In this document: positions 42,930 through 52,067 of the stretch, one piece after another | How positions within the stretch are numbered: position 1 is the stretch's first letter | Layout: the number at the start of each line of letters is the position of its first letter | Assembly (NCBI RefSeq): GCF_005887095.1 | Contig: NZ_PNCI01000055.1 | Span: 1-64,000, forward strand | Length of the DNA stretch: 64,000 bases | Direction of reading: 5' to 3' | From: Pseudoalteromonas rubra | Lineage (GTDB): Bacteria; Pseudomonadota; Gammaproteobacteria; Enterobacterales; Alteromonadaceae | The notes under the pieces: generated by a model | Seen by the model: only the letters and a program-made list of their open reading frames with translations | Database searches by the model: none | What the model was told of the DNA's origin: nothing | Program-made: the position numbers and the translations under genes

Positions 42930-44498
42930 ATGATATCAATCCAGCAACGACATAAAAGCGCCGTGGCAGCTCTGAATCAGGGCCAGCTGGAAACGGCCCA
43001 TCAGCACCTTGTACACCTGTTGCGCGATGCGCCCGACTATGCCGACGGCTACTTTCTGCTTGGTGTGATCAACCTTCAGGTCGGGCAGTTAAAAAAGGCA
43101 GTCAGGCTGTTTGAAAAAGCCCTGGGGTTGCACAGCAGCGATGAGTACCGTGCGCAATTAACTAAATGTTATGCCTTGCAGGGAGAGCTGTCGCTGGCCC
43201 GCAAAACCGCAGAGCAGACAAACCCGGGCTCACTCACCCGAGCACTCGATGCCGACACCTTTGGCGTGGCGCTCAGCCATGTGGGGTTGCATGAAAACGC
43301 ACTGGCCTTTTTCCGCCAGGCTCTGCAACTGACCCAGAATAATCCCCAGTATTATTACAACTTTGGCGTCAGTGCGAAATTTGTCGGACTGTTTAATGAG
43401 GCTGAACAAGCCTTTGAGCAGGCACTCGCACTGGACGTTGATCACCACAGAGCCCATTTTGCGTTGTCAGATCTAAAAAAAGCGACCCCTGATGCACATC
43501 ATATTGGGCGTTTACAGGGAGCCTTTGAGCGGGCAAGCTCCCCTGAATCCCGATTGCACCTGGGTCATGCTCTGGCCAAAGAGTATCAGGATCTTGGCAA
43601 ATTTAATGACGCCTATCATGCACTACAGCAGGGCAAAGCAGCATTGCATGCGGCACGCCCATTTGACCACAAAGGCAATGAAGCACTCTTTGAGCGCATT
43701 CAGAGTCTCAGTCAGGCTGAGCCCTATGATCAGCACGCCGACCACTCAAGCCGTGAGCCCATCTTTGTACTGGGTATGCCGCGCTCCGGCACCACTCTGG
43801 TTGAGCGGATCTTGTCCAGTCACAGTGAGGTGATGTCAGCCGGTGAGCTGCAAGATTTTGGGATCAGTGTGAAACGTCTGGCTCAAACCACCAGCCAGAC
43901 CGTACTGGATCCCACTACCCTGGAACAGGCCTATAAATGCTGTGCGCAGCAACTTGGACAAACTTATCTGGATGCGACCCGGGTAGTCACGGGTAGTCAC
44001 GCCCATTTTGTTGACAAGTTACCCTTTAATTTTTTCTATGTTGACTTGATCCGCCGGGCACTGCCTAATGCCAAAATAGTCTGTCTGATGCGTGACCCTA
44101 TGGACACCTGTATTGGTAATTTCCGCCAGCTTTTTACCATCAATAACCCCTATTACGCCTACTCATTGGATCTCATGGATACGGCGCGATTCTATGCCCA
44201 CTTTTATCATTTAATGCAGCACTGGAAACAACTCCATGGCGAGCAGTTTTATATGATGCAGTACGAATCGCTGATAGATAATCCTGAGCAAGAAATCTCA
44301 AAGCTTTTGGCTTATTGCGAGCTCCCCTGGCAAGACAGCTGTATGCACTTTCACCTTAACGATGCGCCGGTATCGACGGCCAGTAAAGTACAAGTACGAG
44401 AGCCGCTCAACCGCCGGGCAATCGGGCGCTGGAAACGCTTTGCGCCTCATACTGATGCCGCCAAGGTGTTTCTTAATGAACAAGGGATCTTATTCTGA
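42930..44498 (+). CDS. TPR-sulfotransferase fusion protein
   Basis: This 522-residue cytoplasmic protein joins N-terminal tetratricopeptide repeats (residues about 1-240) to a sulfotransferase domain (about 270-520). TPR-like parts include PDYADGYFLLGVINLQVGQL and NALAFFRQALQLTQNNPQYY. The PAPS-binding loop is PIFVLGMPRSGTTLVERILS and the 3'-phosphate region is IVCLMRDPMDTCIGNF. The acceptor is unknown. It lies just downstream of a TonB receptor, a pairing I associate with Alteromonadales, which hints at a surface or imported substrate. Confidence 0.9.
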   Translation: MISIQQRHKSAVAALNQGQLETAHQHLVHLLRDAPDYADGYFLLGVINLQVGQLKKAVRLFEKALGLHSSDEYRAQLTKCYALQGELSLARKTAEQTNPGSLTRALDADTFGVALSHVGLHENALAFFRQALQLTQNNPQYYYNFGVSAKFVGLFNEAEQAFEQALALDVDHHRAHFALSDLKKATPDAHHIGRLQGAFERASSPESRLHLGHALAKEYQDLGKFNDAYHALQQGKAALHAARPFDHKGNEALFERIQSLSQAEPYDQHADHSSREPIFVLGMPRSGTTLVERILSSHSEVMSAGELQDFGISVKRLAQTTSQTVLDPTTLEQAYKCCAQQLGQTYLDATRVVTGSHAHFVDKLPFNFFYVDLIRRALPNAKIVCLMRDPMDTCIGNFRQLFTINNPYYAYSLDLMDTARFYAHFYHLMQHWKQLHGEQFYMMQYESLIDNPEQEISKLLAYCELPWQDSCMHFHLNDAPVSTASKVQVREPLNRRAIGRWKRFAPHTDAAKVFLNEQGILF

Positions 44499-44512
44499 CT
44501 TTAATATGAAGG

Positions 44513-44541
44513 CTAGCCAGCGTGCATTGTGCTCTGGCTAG
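44513..44541. terminator. Hairpin between convergent genes
   Basis: CTAGCCAG (44513-44520) and CTGGCTAG (44534-44541) form a perfect stem between the TPR-sulfotransferase and gntR stops. The following ATGCATCTTTT is only weakly T-rich. Confidence 0.45.
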
Positions 44542-44590
44542 AATGCATCTTTTGCTTACCCGCTACGTGCAGGGTTAAATGTCTGTGGAC

Positions 44591-45259
44591 TTACTTCGCT
44601 TCCTGTTCAAGGCGCAGCAGCAGGGCTTTAATGTCGTCTTTGGCACCTATAATATGCTTTTTCAGAAACTCACAGGCACCGGCTTTGTCTTTTTCGTGGC
44701 ACAACTTAAGTAAGGTGCGATGCTCTTCCGGCGCCGTTTTCAAACCACCAGCAAGCAGTATATGCATACGAACATACCGTTCTGAATTTTTACTGTACAC
44801 GTCGACCAGCTCACGAGTCTGAGGGCGCTCAGCTCGGCTATACAGTTTGCGGTGAAATTCGGCATTGAGTTTACCCGTTGCCAACTGCGTATCACCAGCA
44901 TCGGTCGCTTCTTCCAGATCGGCCAAAATCGCTTCAGCTTCAAGCAGGTCTCGTTTGGTTAGATTTTCAATTGAATGGCTCAGTAACTCCGCTTCCAAAA
45001 TCGCGCGCAAATCAAAAATCTCATCAATTTGCTCAGCGCTCAATCGGGTCACGGTAGCCCCTTTGTGTGCTTCAAAGTTTACCAAACCCTCCGCTTCTAA
45101 CTGCAGCAGCGCTTCTCTGACAGGGATCCGGCTGACATTCAGTTCATCGGCCAGTGCAGCCTGACGTAAAGGTTCTCCGGCTTTAATTTCGCCACAGAGG
45201 ATTTTTTCTCGGATCGCTTCCGCAACCAGTTGAGTTCGGGTTTTATGTACAATCGCCAT
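44591..45259 (-). CDS. GntR-family regulator (FadR/FCD type) of the hydroxyproline genes
   Basis: This 222-residue protein has an N-terminal GntR winged helix (AIREKILCGEIKAGEPLRQA, LNVSRIPVREALLQLEAEGL) and a C-terminal helical FCD ligand domain (FDLRAILEAELL, LNAEFHRKLY). Such regulators usually repress catabolic genes and respond to a pathway intermediate. It lies downstream of, and on the same strand as, the hydroxyproline dehydrogenase, epimerase and deaminase genes, separated by 187 bp that may carry its own promoter. Confidence 0.9.
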   Translation of the reverse strand: MAIVHKTRTQLVAEAIREKILCGEIKAGEPLRQAALADELNVSRIPVREALLQLEAEGLVNFEAHKGATVTRLSAEQIDEIFDLRAILEAELLSHSIENLTKRDLLEAEAILADLEEATDAGDTQLATGKLNAEFHRKLYSRAERPQTRELVDVYSKNSERYVRMHILLAGGLKTAPEEHRTLLKLCHEKDKAGACEFLKKHIIGAKDDIKALLLRLEQEAK

Positions 45260-45446
45260 AGGGTTAATTAATTATTATCATTGGGATACATTATACGTGC
45301 ATTGCCATAAATTGCACGCTGTGAGGCGCATAGTTCGCGCTCTATGAGATGATATCATGATCAAATAGGCGGTTGCACAAGCTAAGGAACAAGCTAATGC
45401 AACCGCACTCCACGGGGGTTACAGACGTTCTATCTTCTGTGATTGC

Positions 45447-46940
45447 CTAACTCTGTACACACAATGGTCGTAAGAACCGCGTCATCGCTTGTATCCCAAC
45501 AGAAGTCGAACGGACATCCGTCGATGACGGATACGGTCCGCCATGATTCATCGACCCGCACACCTCAACACCAGTTGGCATCTGGCCAAAGATGAGGCGG
45601 CCTACTTTGTAGCTCAATTCATCCAAAAGCGTTTCCTGCACCGCGGCTTCCGCCTTAGTGGCATGCACACTGGCTGTTAACTGACCTTCCAGTTGCTCTA
45701 CAACACGCAACAGCTGTGCTTCATCACGATATCGAACGATCAGGGCACTGGGACCAAACACTTCTTCGTGCAAGCTGGCATCTTTGATGAAATCTTCCGC
45801 CTCACAGGCAAACAAATGGGCGTTGGCATGAAAAGGCTGGCTCTGCTGAGCACAAGCCAGTGTGCTGACACGAGGATTGCGCTTCAATTCACCCATAGCT
45901 TTATCAAAACTACCCAAAATTCTGGGCGTTAACAAAGTATCCGATGGTGCGGCTTCAATTGCCCTTGCGGCCGTCGCTTCAAACTGAGCTTGTCCATGAG
46001 GAACCAGCCACAGGCCCGGACTGGTGCAGAACTGACCATTGCCCATCAGCAAAGATTGCACCAATGCTGTGGCCAGTGTTGTGCCCTGCGTTTGTGCATA
46101 CTCAGGCAAAATAAGCTGCGGATTAACGCTGCCCAATTCACCATACAGGGGGATCACTTCTTCTCGCTGATGGATGGTCTCAAGCAAAGCTTTGGCTACA
46201 TTCAGCGATCCGGTAAATCCAACCGCTTTAACCGCCGCAGCACCAACCAGTTGATGGGAGAGTGCGTAGTCTGCGCCCTGGATCATCGAAAACACGCCAT
46301 CTGGCATTTGGCAATCACGAATGGCACGCTCAATGGCACGCGTCATTAACTCACTGGTACCCGGATGTGCGGTGTGGCTTTTCACAATCACAGGACAACC
46401 CGCGGCCAGTGCAGCTGCCGTATCACCACCTAACGTCGAAAAAGCGTAAGGAAAATTAGATGCACCAAAAACCGCCACCACGCCGACAGGCAAATAACGC
46501 AATTCAGTAGCAGGTTTAGGTAAGGGGGCTCGGTCTGGATCTGCGGGGTCCTGACGTGTCAGAGCCAGTGGTGCCAAATCCTGTTCAAGCGCTGCAGCAA
46601 ATGCGTTGAGTTGAGTTATCGTGCGCATGCGCTCGCCTTCCAGCCTGGCTCTGGGTAGCCCGGTTTCCAGCATAGTGGTTTCAATCAGCTCATCGCCCAG
46701 CACAAGGATCTCTTCGCCAATTTTACGTAAAAAGGCTGCACGCTGCGCATACGCAATTCGGCGATAGGTTTTAAATGCGGTTTGCGCTTTAGAAATTGCG
46801 TCGTTCAGCTGTGCATGATCGGCATTAAAAAACGCCTGATGATGTCTTTCATTGGTTTGCGGGCAAAACGCAAAAAACTGCCCATTGTCTGCATTACCGC
46901 GCCATTGCCCGGCAATAAAACTCTGTCCTGTCAAAGTCAT
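45447..46940 (-). CDS. Alpha-ketoglutaric semialdehyde dehydrogenase (NADP+)
   Basis: This 497-residue aldehyde dehydrogenase oxidises 2,5-dioxopentanoate to 2-oxoglutarate, the last step of hydroxyproline breakdown. Motifs include VAVFGASNFPYAFS, the catalytic Glu in LYGELGSVNP and the nucleophile Cys in GNGQFCTSPGL. The subfamily is judged from these motifs and from neighbours encoding the three preceding steps. The ATG follows AAGGAGA. The gene lies 54 bp downstream of the epimerase gene. Confidence 0.9.
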   Translation of the reverse strand: MTLTGQSFIAGQWRGNADNGQFFAFCPQTNERHHQAFFNADHAQLNDAISKAQTAFKTYRRIAYAQRAAFLRKIGEEILVLGDELIETTMLETGLPRARLEGERMRTITQLNAFAAALEQDLAPLALTRQDPADPDRAPLPKPATELRYLPVGVVAVFGASNFPYAFSTLGGDTAAALAAGCPVIVKSHTAHPGTSELMTRAIERAIRDCQMPDGVFSMIQGADYALSHQLVGAAAVKAVGFTGSLNVAKALLETIHQREEVIPLYGELGSVNPQLILPEYAQTQGTTLATALVQSLLMGNGQFCTSPGLWLVPHGQAQFEATAARAIEAAPSDTLLTPRILGSFDKAMGELKRNPRVSTLACAQQSQPFHANAHLFACEAEDFIKDASLHEEVFGPSALIVRYRDEAQLLRVVEQLEGQLTASVHATKAEAAVQETLLDELSYKVGRLIFGQMPTGVEVCGSMNHGGPYPSSTDVRSTSVGIQAMTRFLRPLCVQS

Positions 46941-46994
46941 GGCTGTCTCCTTAAGACAAATGATGTGAGCAGGCTGATATCAGCCTGTTCACGG

Positions 46995-47996
46995 TTAAAG
47001 CACCTGAAACCCGAATGCATATGGGTCGTCGTCATCCACGGTAATACAGTTATGCCCTGTCACACGGGCCCAGCCCTGAATGCTGGGCAAAATGGCACTG
47101 TGACCGGCAATTTCTGTGGTGCCCTCGATGCGACCAATAAACTGGCTGCCAATGTAGCTTTCGTGAATAAAGTCCTCGCCACTTTGCAGTGCGCCTTTTG
47201 CAAACAGCTGAGCCATACGCGCACTGGTACCTGTGCCACACGGAGAGCGATCTATCGCTTTGTCACCATAAAACACCGCGTTGGCGGCACTGGAATCAGG
47301 CTGTTTGGGGTCCCCTGTCCACAACACATGAGAGGCACCGCATACCGTCGGATCGAGTGGATGTACACAGGCAATCTGCGCATTGACGGCATCACGGACT
47401 TTAGGGCTCATCGCCAGCAGCTCAGCGGCGCTCGTCGCATGCGTGCCTTTAAAATTGCCCTGAGGTTCAACAATTATGTAAAAATTCCCCCCATAGGCAA
47501 TGTCGATCTGCAGCTCCCCTATTCCGGGAACTGAGACCACCTCATTCCTGTGTGCCAAAAATGCGGGAACATTAAACAGCTTGACCCATTCCACCTTGCC
47601 ATCGCGCATCGAATAATAAGCGTCGACCCGCCCGGCAGGGGTATCTAACCTCAGACGCCCTGGCTCTTTTGGTGTTACCAGCCCCTGCTGCAGCGCAAAT
47701 GTCACGGTACCTATGGTGCCGTGCCCGCACATGGGCAAACAGCCAGAGGTTTCGATGAACAAAATAGCTACGTCACCGTCTGCTGTGGTAGGTGGATACA
47801 AGAATGACCCCGACATCATGTCGTGCCCTCTGGGCTCAAACATCAGTGCACGACGGATCCAGTCATATTCGGCCAAAAAGTGCTGGCGTTTATCACTCAT
47901 GGTCGCGCCTTGGAGCTGTGGATGTCCACTGGTTACCAGCCGTACCGGGTTGCCACAGGTGTGCCCGTCAATGCAGAAAAATGTTCCCTTATTCAT
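46995..47996 (-). CDS. 4-hydroxyproline 2-epimerase (proline racemase family)
   Basis: This 333-residue enzyme converts trans-4-hydroxy-L-proline to cis-4-hydroxy-D-proline. Both catalytic Cys residues of the two-base mechanism are present, in LPMCGHGTIGTV and SPCGTGTSARMA. This points to an epimerase rather than a trans-3-hydroxyproline dehydratase, where one Cys is replaced. Four bases separate it from the upstream deaminase gene, so they share an operon. It corresponds to LhpA/HypE-type proteins. Confidence 0.92.
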   Translation of the reverse strand: MNKGTFFCIDGHTCGNPVRLVTSGHPQLQGATMSDKRQHFLAEYDWIRRALMFEPRGHDMMSGSFLYPPTTADGDVAILFIETSGCLPMCGHGTIGTVTFALQQGLVTPKEPGRLRLDTPAGRVDAYYSMRDGKVEWVKLFNVPAFLAHRNEVVSVPGIGELQIDIAYGGNFYIIVEPQGNFKGTHATSAAELLAMSPKVRDAVNAQIACVHPLDPTVCGASHVLWTGDPKQPDSSAANAVFYGDKAIDRSPCGTGTSARMAQLFAKGALQSGEDFIHESYIGSQFIGRIEGTTEIAGHSAILPSIQGWARVTGHNCITVDDDDPYAFGFQVL

Positions 47997-48000
47997 AGGC

Positions 48001-48915
48001 TTAATCCAGATTAAACTTGCTTAAATCAATCCGGTTAGTCAGTGCCTCATCATACAAACGACGAACATAGGCTTTCTCATCTTCGGTCAGCGGTAAACGC
48101 GGAGAGCGAGTCACTTCACTGCCGCGTCCAGCCAGTTGCTCTGCATATTTGATGCACTGTACCAAAGTTGGGATAGTGTCCAGACGTAGCAAAGGCAAGA
48201 ACCAGCGCCACAGCTCACGCGCTTCTTCGTAACGGCCCTGCTGAGCCAGCTTGTAGATAGCAACGGATTCACGGGGAAATACGTTTGTCAGGCCAGAGAT
48301 CCACCCGGTTGCACCCAGCATTAAACTTTCCAGTGCGATATCATCTACCCCGCCGAACACCACATAGCGATCACCAAAGGCCGAGAACAATTCGCTGATC
48401 CGGCGAGTGTCTTCTGTTGCTTCCTTCACAGACACGATATTGGCTTCTTCAGCAAGGATTTTCATGCCTTCAATTGAGACATCCACGCCATAAGTCACCG
48501 GGTTGTTGTATATCATGACAGGCAAGGTGGTGTTGCGTGCAACCTGCTGATAATGGTGGATGGCCTCTCGCTCTGTAGAACGATAAACCATGCCAGGCAG
48601 TACCATGTAACCGTCAACACCGATTTCTTCAGCGTCGCGCACAAACTCAACAGCCAGTGCTGTGGTCGTTTCGGCCACACCCGAAATAACGGGTACTCGT
48701 CCTGCAACCACTTCTTTTGCTGCACGCAATACATCGCGTTTTTCCTCAGCACGTAGCGAGCAGTTTTCACCCACTGTGCCTAATACAATAATACCGTGCA
48801 CCCCTTCTTCAATCAGGGTGTTGATCATCGCTTTGGTGGTGTCAAAGTTGATGCTTTCGTCGTCATTAAACTGGGTCGTTACTGCGGGATAGACACCCTG
48901 CCAATCTACTTTCAT
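48001..48915 (-). CDS. DHDPS-family 1-pyrroline-4-hydroxy-2-carboxylate deaminase
   Basis: This 304-residue TIM-barrel enzyme of the dihydrodipicolinate synthase/NAL family has GTVGENCSL, YNNPVTYGVDVS and the Schiff-base Lys in IVSVKEATEDTRR. In this context it should deaminate pyrroline-4-hydroxy-2-carboxylate to 2-oxoglutarate semialdehyde. The open frame extends to 49023, but the ATG at 48915 (MKVDWQGVYPAV) has AGAGGAC upstream and gives the usual size. It is the first gene of the minus-strand operon. Confidence 0.9.
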   Translation of the reverse strand: MKVDWQGVYPAVTTQFNDDESINFDTTKAMINTLIEEGVHGIIVLGTVGENCSLRAEEKRDVLRAAKEVVAGRVPVISGVAETTTALAVEFVRDAEEIGVDGYMVLPGMVYRSTEREAIHHYQQVARNTTLPVMIYNNPVTYGVDVSIEGMKILAEEANIVSVKEATEDTRRISELFSAFGDRYVVFGGVDDIALESLMLGATGWISGLTNVFPRESVAIYKLAQQGRYEEARELWRWFLPLLRLDTIPTLVQCIKYAEQLAGRGSEVTRSPRLPLTEDEKAYVRRLYDEALTNRIDLSKFNLD

Positions 48916-48955
48916 GATAAGTCCTCTGCTTAGTTTGTGCTTGCCATCATAGGTA

Positions 48956-48969
48956 TATTGTATACAATA
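48956..48969. promoter_or_regulatory. Probable GntR operator in divergent promoter
   Basis: TATTGTATACAATA is a perfect 14-bp palindrome, 41 bp upstream of the deaminase start and 150 bp upstream of the divergent dehydrogenase gene. FadR-subfamily GntR proteins often bind TTGTATACAA-type sites, so this is the best candidate for control of both transcripts. Confidence 0.65.
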
Positions 48970-49118
48970 ATCAATATCCAAATTTAAGAAAATTGCCAGA
49001 ACGTCAAAAATTGCGGCACACAAATTAGTAAATCAATGAAAATTATACGGTTTATTTTTTGGTTAGCTTTACAGTGGCATCTGGTTGATAACATGCAATC
49101 TGACAAACGAGAATAACA

Positions 49119-50384
49119 ATGACACATTCACTTCAAATTGCAGTTGTGGGAGCTGGTGTAATTGGCTTGTGTAATGCCTTACAACTCGCCCGTCAGGGAC
49201 ACAGTGTCACACTGTATGACCCGGCAGGTATTGGTGAGCAATGTTCGCGGGGTAATGCCGGTCACTTCGCAACCGAGCAAGTCTTTCCGTTGGCTGACAA
49301 GGCCCTGCTGCCTCGCTTACCCATGATGCTGCTCGATAAGCTCAGTCCCCTGCGCATTGATCACAAATACTTTATTAAAGCACTTCCCTGGCTGAGCCGC
49401 TTTTGCCTGAATATGCTGCCGGGCCGGTTTAAACGCCATACCCGGGCTTTGCGGGCACTAAACGAAGCAGCCTTACCGGCGTTCAGACAACTTTTGCAGG
49501 AGGACTTTGAGAGCAACATCAGCCTGCGTGGCAGCCTGCTGACCTTTGAACATGACAGAATCAAAGAGATCCGCGCCATACAGCATAAATACCAGCAACA
49601 AGGGGTTGCCGTTGAGTTGCTGGACCGCACGCAACTCTTTGCGCTGGAGCCAGGCCTGAGTCGCCGTATTCACTACGCGCTGTATTTTACCGAAGTGGGC
49701 CATACCTCCGACCCTTATCAGCTAAGTCAGGCTTTATTTGAGCAGTTTACAGCACTGGGAGGAACCTTCGTTAAGTCCGAAGTATGTGCAATCACCCCCC
49801 AGGGTGAGTGTTCAAGCAGCCCTGATCTGGCTCAGGTAAAGCTAACCACACTGACACAAGGTTGCCGCACTTTTGATCGGCTTGTATTGGCCACCGGGGC
49901 ATGGAGCAAAACTCTGTGTGCTCAGCTTGGCTATAAACTCCCAATCGAAGCAGAGCGTGGTTACCACACTATGCTATCGGTCGCCTGTGGCCTGAGCCGC
50001 CCGGTGGCTTCTGCCGAGCGCCAGTTTATCATGACCCCCATGCAACATGGTCTGCGTCTGGCAGGAACCGTGGAGTTTGCAGGCCTGAACACCCGCCCTA
50101 ATTATGAGCGTGCAGAGATGTTACTGACCCATGCCCGGGCCATACTCAAGGACAACGACACTTTGCAACAGGGCGAACACTGGATGGGACCGCGGCCCTC
50201 ATTACCCGACTCTTTGCCGGTGATAGGACAAGCTCCGCATCATCCGAGCATTTACTTTGCACTGGGACATCAGCATCTGGGCCTGACTCAGGCCGCAATC
50301 ACCAGTGAGCTCATCGCACAGTGCATTGCAAATCAACCAACAACGCTGGATATTGGCCCCTACAGTATTGCGCGTTTTCAATAA
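49119..50384 (+). CDS. FAD-dependent D-hydroxyproline dehydrogenase (DadA-like)
   Basis: This 421-residue D-amino-acid dehydrogenase-like flavoprotein begins with the dinucleotide-binding motif AVVGAGVIGLCNALQLARQG. It also has RGNAGHFATEQVFPLAD and the C-terminal GPRPSLPDSLPVIGQ and GHQHLGLTQA. By context it oxidises cis-4-hydroxy-D-proline to pyrroline-4-hydroxy-2-carboxylate, passing electrons to the respiratory chain. It is divergent from the rest of the pathway and followed by the M24 peptidase after 22 bp. Confidence 0.88.
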   Translation: MTHSLQIAVVGAGVIGLCNALQLARQGHSVTLYDPAGIGEQCSRGNAGHFATEQVFPLADKALLPRLPMMLLDKLSPLRIDHKYFIKALPWLSRFCLNMLPGRFKRHTRALRALNEAALPAFRQLLQEDFESNISLRGSLLTFEHDRIKEIRAIQHKYQQQGVAVELLDRTQLFALEPGLSRRIHYALYFTEVGHTSDPYQLSQALFEQFTALGGTFVKSEVCAITPQGECSSSPDLAQVKLTTLTQGCRTFDRLVLATGAWSKTLCAQLGYKLPIEAERGYHTMLSVACGLSRPVASAERQFIMTPMQHGLRLAGTVEFAGLNTRPNYERAEMLLTHARAILKDNDTLQQGEHWMGPRPSLPDSLPVIGQAPHHPSIYFALGHQHLGLTQAAITSELIAQCIANQPTTLDIGPYSIARFQ

Positions 50385-50406
50385 CGAATAACAAACAGGA
50401 ATCACT

Positions 50407-51621
50407 ATGAAAGGCATAGGTTACCAGAATCGTGAAGCGGCACTGGCTGCATTGACAGATATGACACAGGATGTGGTTGCAATTAAACCCGAAGAGTATT
50501 TACACCGCATAGAAACAGCGCAAGCCTATATGCGCCAGCACAATATAGCTGCTGTTTATCTGAATGCTGGCACTAACTTAAAGTATTTTACGGGGTTACA
50601 GTGGTATCCGAGCGAACGTATGGTCGGCGCTATTTTGCCAGCACAAGGCGAGGTACAATTTATCGTACCGTTTTTTGAAGTCGGTTCGATCAAGGACTAC
50701 CAGGTGATAGAAGGCCCTATGCATACCTGGCAGGAAGAGCAGCCCCCCTACAGCCTGTTGACCAAGGTGCTGACTGATCAGGGCATTGCACCTGATGCGA
50801 CGCTGGGCATTGATGAAAGCGCCGCTTTTTTTATCGCCGATGGCATTCGTCAGGCCGGACCGGCGCTCAACCTGATCAACGCCAAGTGCGTCACAGCCCA
50901 CTGTCGCATGCATAAGTCTGACTCAGAGCTGGCCCTTATCCAGCGGGCCATGGACATGACGCTCGCAGTGCACAAAGCAGCAGCCTCGATACTTCATGAA
51001 GGGATCACCACCACGGAGGTGGAAGCCTTTATCAATGAAGCGCACCGTAAAGTGGGGGCAACCGGCAGTTATTTTTGCATTGTGTTATTTGGCACAGCCA
51101 CCTCTTTTCCGCATGGTGTAAAAGACCCACAGACGCTAAAACAGGGCGATGTTGTATTAATAGATACTGGCTGTAAGCTCCATGGCTATCTGAGTGATAT
51201 TACCCGGACCTATGTATTCGGTGAACCAACAGCGCATCAACGCACCATGTGGCAACACGAAAAAAATGCCCAGCTCGCCGCATTCGAGGCCGCGCAAATT
51301 GGCACTCCTTGTGGCGATGTCGATTTTGCCGCACGCAGCTACCTCGCAGCACAAGGACTGGGACCGGATTATCAGTTACCTGGCTGTCCACACCGAACCG
51401 GTCATGGTATTGGTCTGGACATTCATGAATGGCCGTATCTGGTAAAAGACAATCCGCAGCCGCTGGCGGCCGGTATGTGCTTTTCTAATGAACCTATGCT
51501 GGTCCTTCCGGGTGAATTTGGCATCCGACTGGAAGATCATTTTTATATGACGCCGAACGGACCAAAGTGGTTTACCCAACCTGCGCATTCAATCGACGAT
51601 CCATTTGGGTTAAATAACTAA
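50407..51621 (+). CDS. M24-family Xaa-Pro peptidase
   Basis: This 404-residue metallopeptidase has a creatinase-like N-domain (residues 1-165). The pita-bread catalytic domain has metal ligands in LIDTGCKLHGYLSDITRTYVF (two Asp), RTGHGIGLDIHE (His), SNEPMLVLPG (Glu) and GIRLEDHF (Glu). It probably cleaves X-Pro or X-hydroxyproline peptides, feeding the neighbouring hydroxyproline pathway. There is no signal peptide, so it should act on imported peptides. Confidence 0.92.
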   Translation: MKGIGYQNREAALAALTDMTQDVVAIKPEEYLHRIETAQAYMRQHNIAAVYLNAGTNLKYFTGLQWYPSERMVGAILPAQGEVQFIVPFFEVGSIKDYQVIEGPMHTWQEEQPPYSLLTKVLTDQGIAPDATLGIDESAAFFIADGIRQAGPALNLINAKCVTAHCRMHKSDSELALIQRAMDMTLAVHKAAASILHEGITTTEVEAFINEAHRKVGATGSYFCIVLFGTATSFPHGVKDPQTLKQGDVVLIDTGCKLHGYLSDITRTYVFGEPTAHQRTMWQHEKNAQLAAFEAAQIGTPCGDVDFAARSYLAAQGLGPDYQLPGCPHRTGHGIGLDIHEWPYLVKDNPQPLAAGMCFSNEPMLVLPGEFGIRLEDHFYMTPNGPKWFTQPAHSIDDPFGLNN

Positions 51622-51630
51622 TCAACTTCA

Positions 51631-51653
51631 GGCGCCGTGCTCCATACGGCGCC
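51631..51653 (+). terminator. Hairpin after the M24 peptidase gene
   Basis: GGCGCCGT (51631-51638) and ACGGCGCC (51646-51653) form a strong stem. The tail ACATAAACC lacks a T run, so it is either a Rho-dependent stop or a stability element. Confidence 0.4.
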
Positions 51654-51804
51654 ACATAAACCAACCTGCTTTACGTCTTCGCACGCAACACAGGTTCACT
51701 TCAAATGGCATTGAGTGATTAAATACAGTGGGCGGCGCACCCAATCAACCCAAAAAAAGACGCTGCCCGAGACGATTACATACCCATATCAACAAGGAAT
51801 AATC

Positions 51805-52008
51805 ATGAAACTAAAGGTTAAAAAGACCCAACTAAAACGTTTATCGGATAAACACGCTGGATTGGCAAAGCACGCCACACCTCAGGTTGCTGGCGGTCAG
51901 CAACCTGCGTCTATTTCTGCAGGCGTGTTATGTGTGATTACATCGCTGGTGGACTGCTCGCAGCAGTGCTCAAAACAGGCTTGCTCTGGGGATTACTGCA
52001 AGCTGTAA
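51805..52008 (+). CDS. Orphan Cys-rich RiPP-type precursor peptide
   Basis: This 67-residue peptide has a basic leader-like half (MKLKVKKTQLKRLSDKHAG, then LAKHATPQVAGG) ending in a double glycine at residues 30-31. A core-like half follows (QQPASISAGVLCVITSLVD, then CSQQCSKQACSGDYCKL) with five Cys and seven Ser/Thr. The KLKVKK-x-x-LKxLS start and AGG end match the style of class I lanthipeptide-like precursors I recall from marine bacteria, but no modification enzyme is adjacent. The ATG at 51805 follows AAGGAA. It is isolated between the hydroxyproline genes and a porin. The product could be modified by enzymes encoded elsewhere. Confidence 0.72.
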   Translation: MKLKVKKTQLKRLSDKHAGLAKHATPQVAGGQQPASISAGVLCVITSLVDCSQQCSKQACSGDYCKL

Positions 52009-52025
52009 TTCAGTCTGCACGGCAC

Positions 52026-52052
52026 AACCTCTGAGCTGAATACTCAGAGGTT
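52026..52052. terminator. Hairpin between the peptide gene and the porin gene
   Basis: AACCTCTGAG (52026-52035) and CTCAGAGGTT (52043-52052) form a perfect 10-bp stem with a seven-base loop between convergent stops. Tails are not T-rich, so its strength is uncertain. Confidence 0.5.
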
Positions 52053-52067
52053 CTGTAGTGTTCGGGA

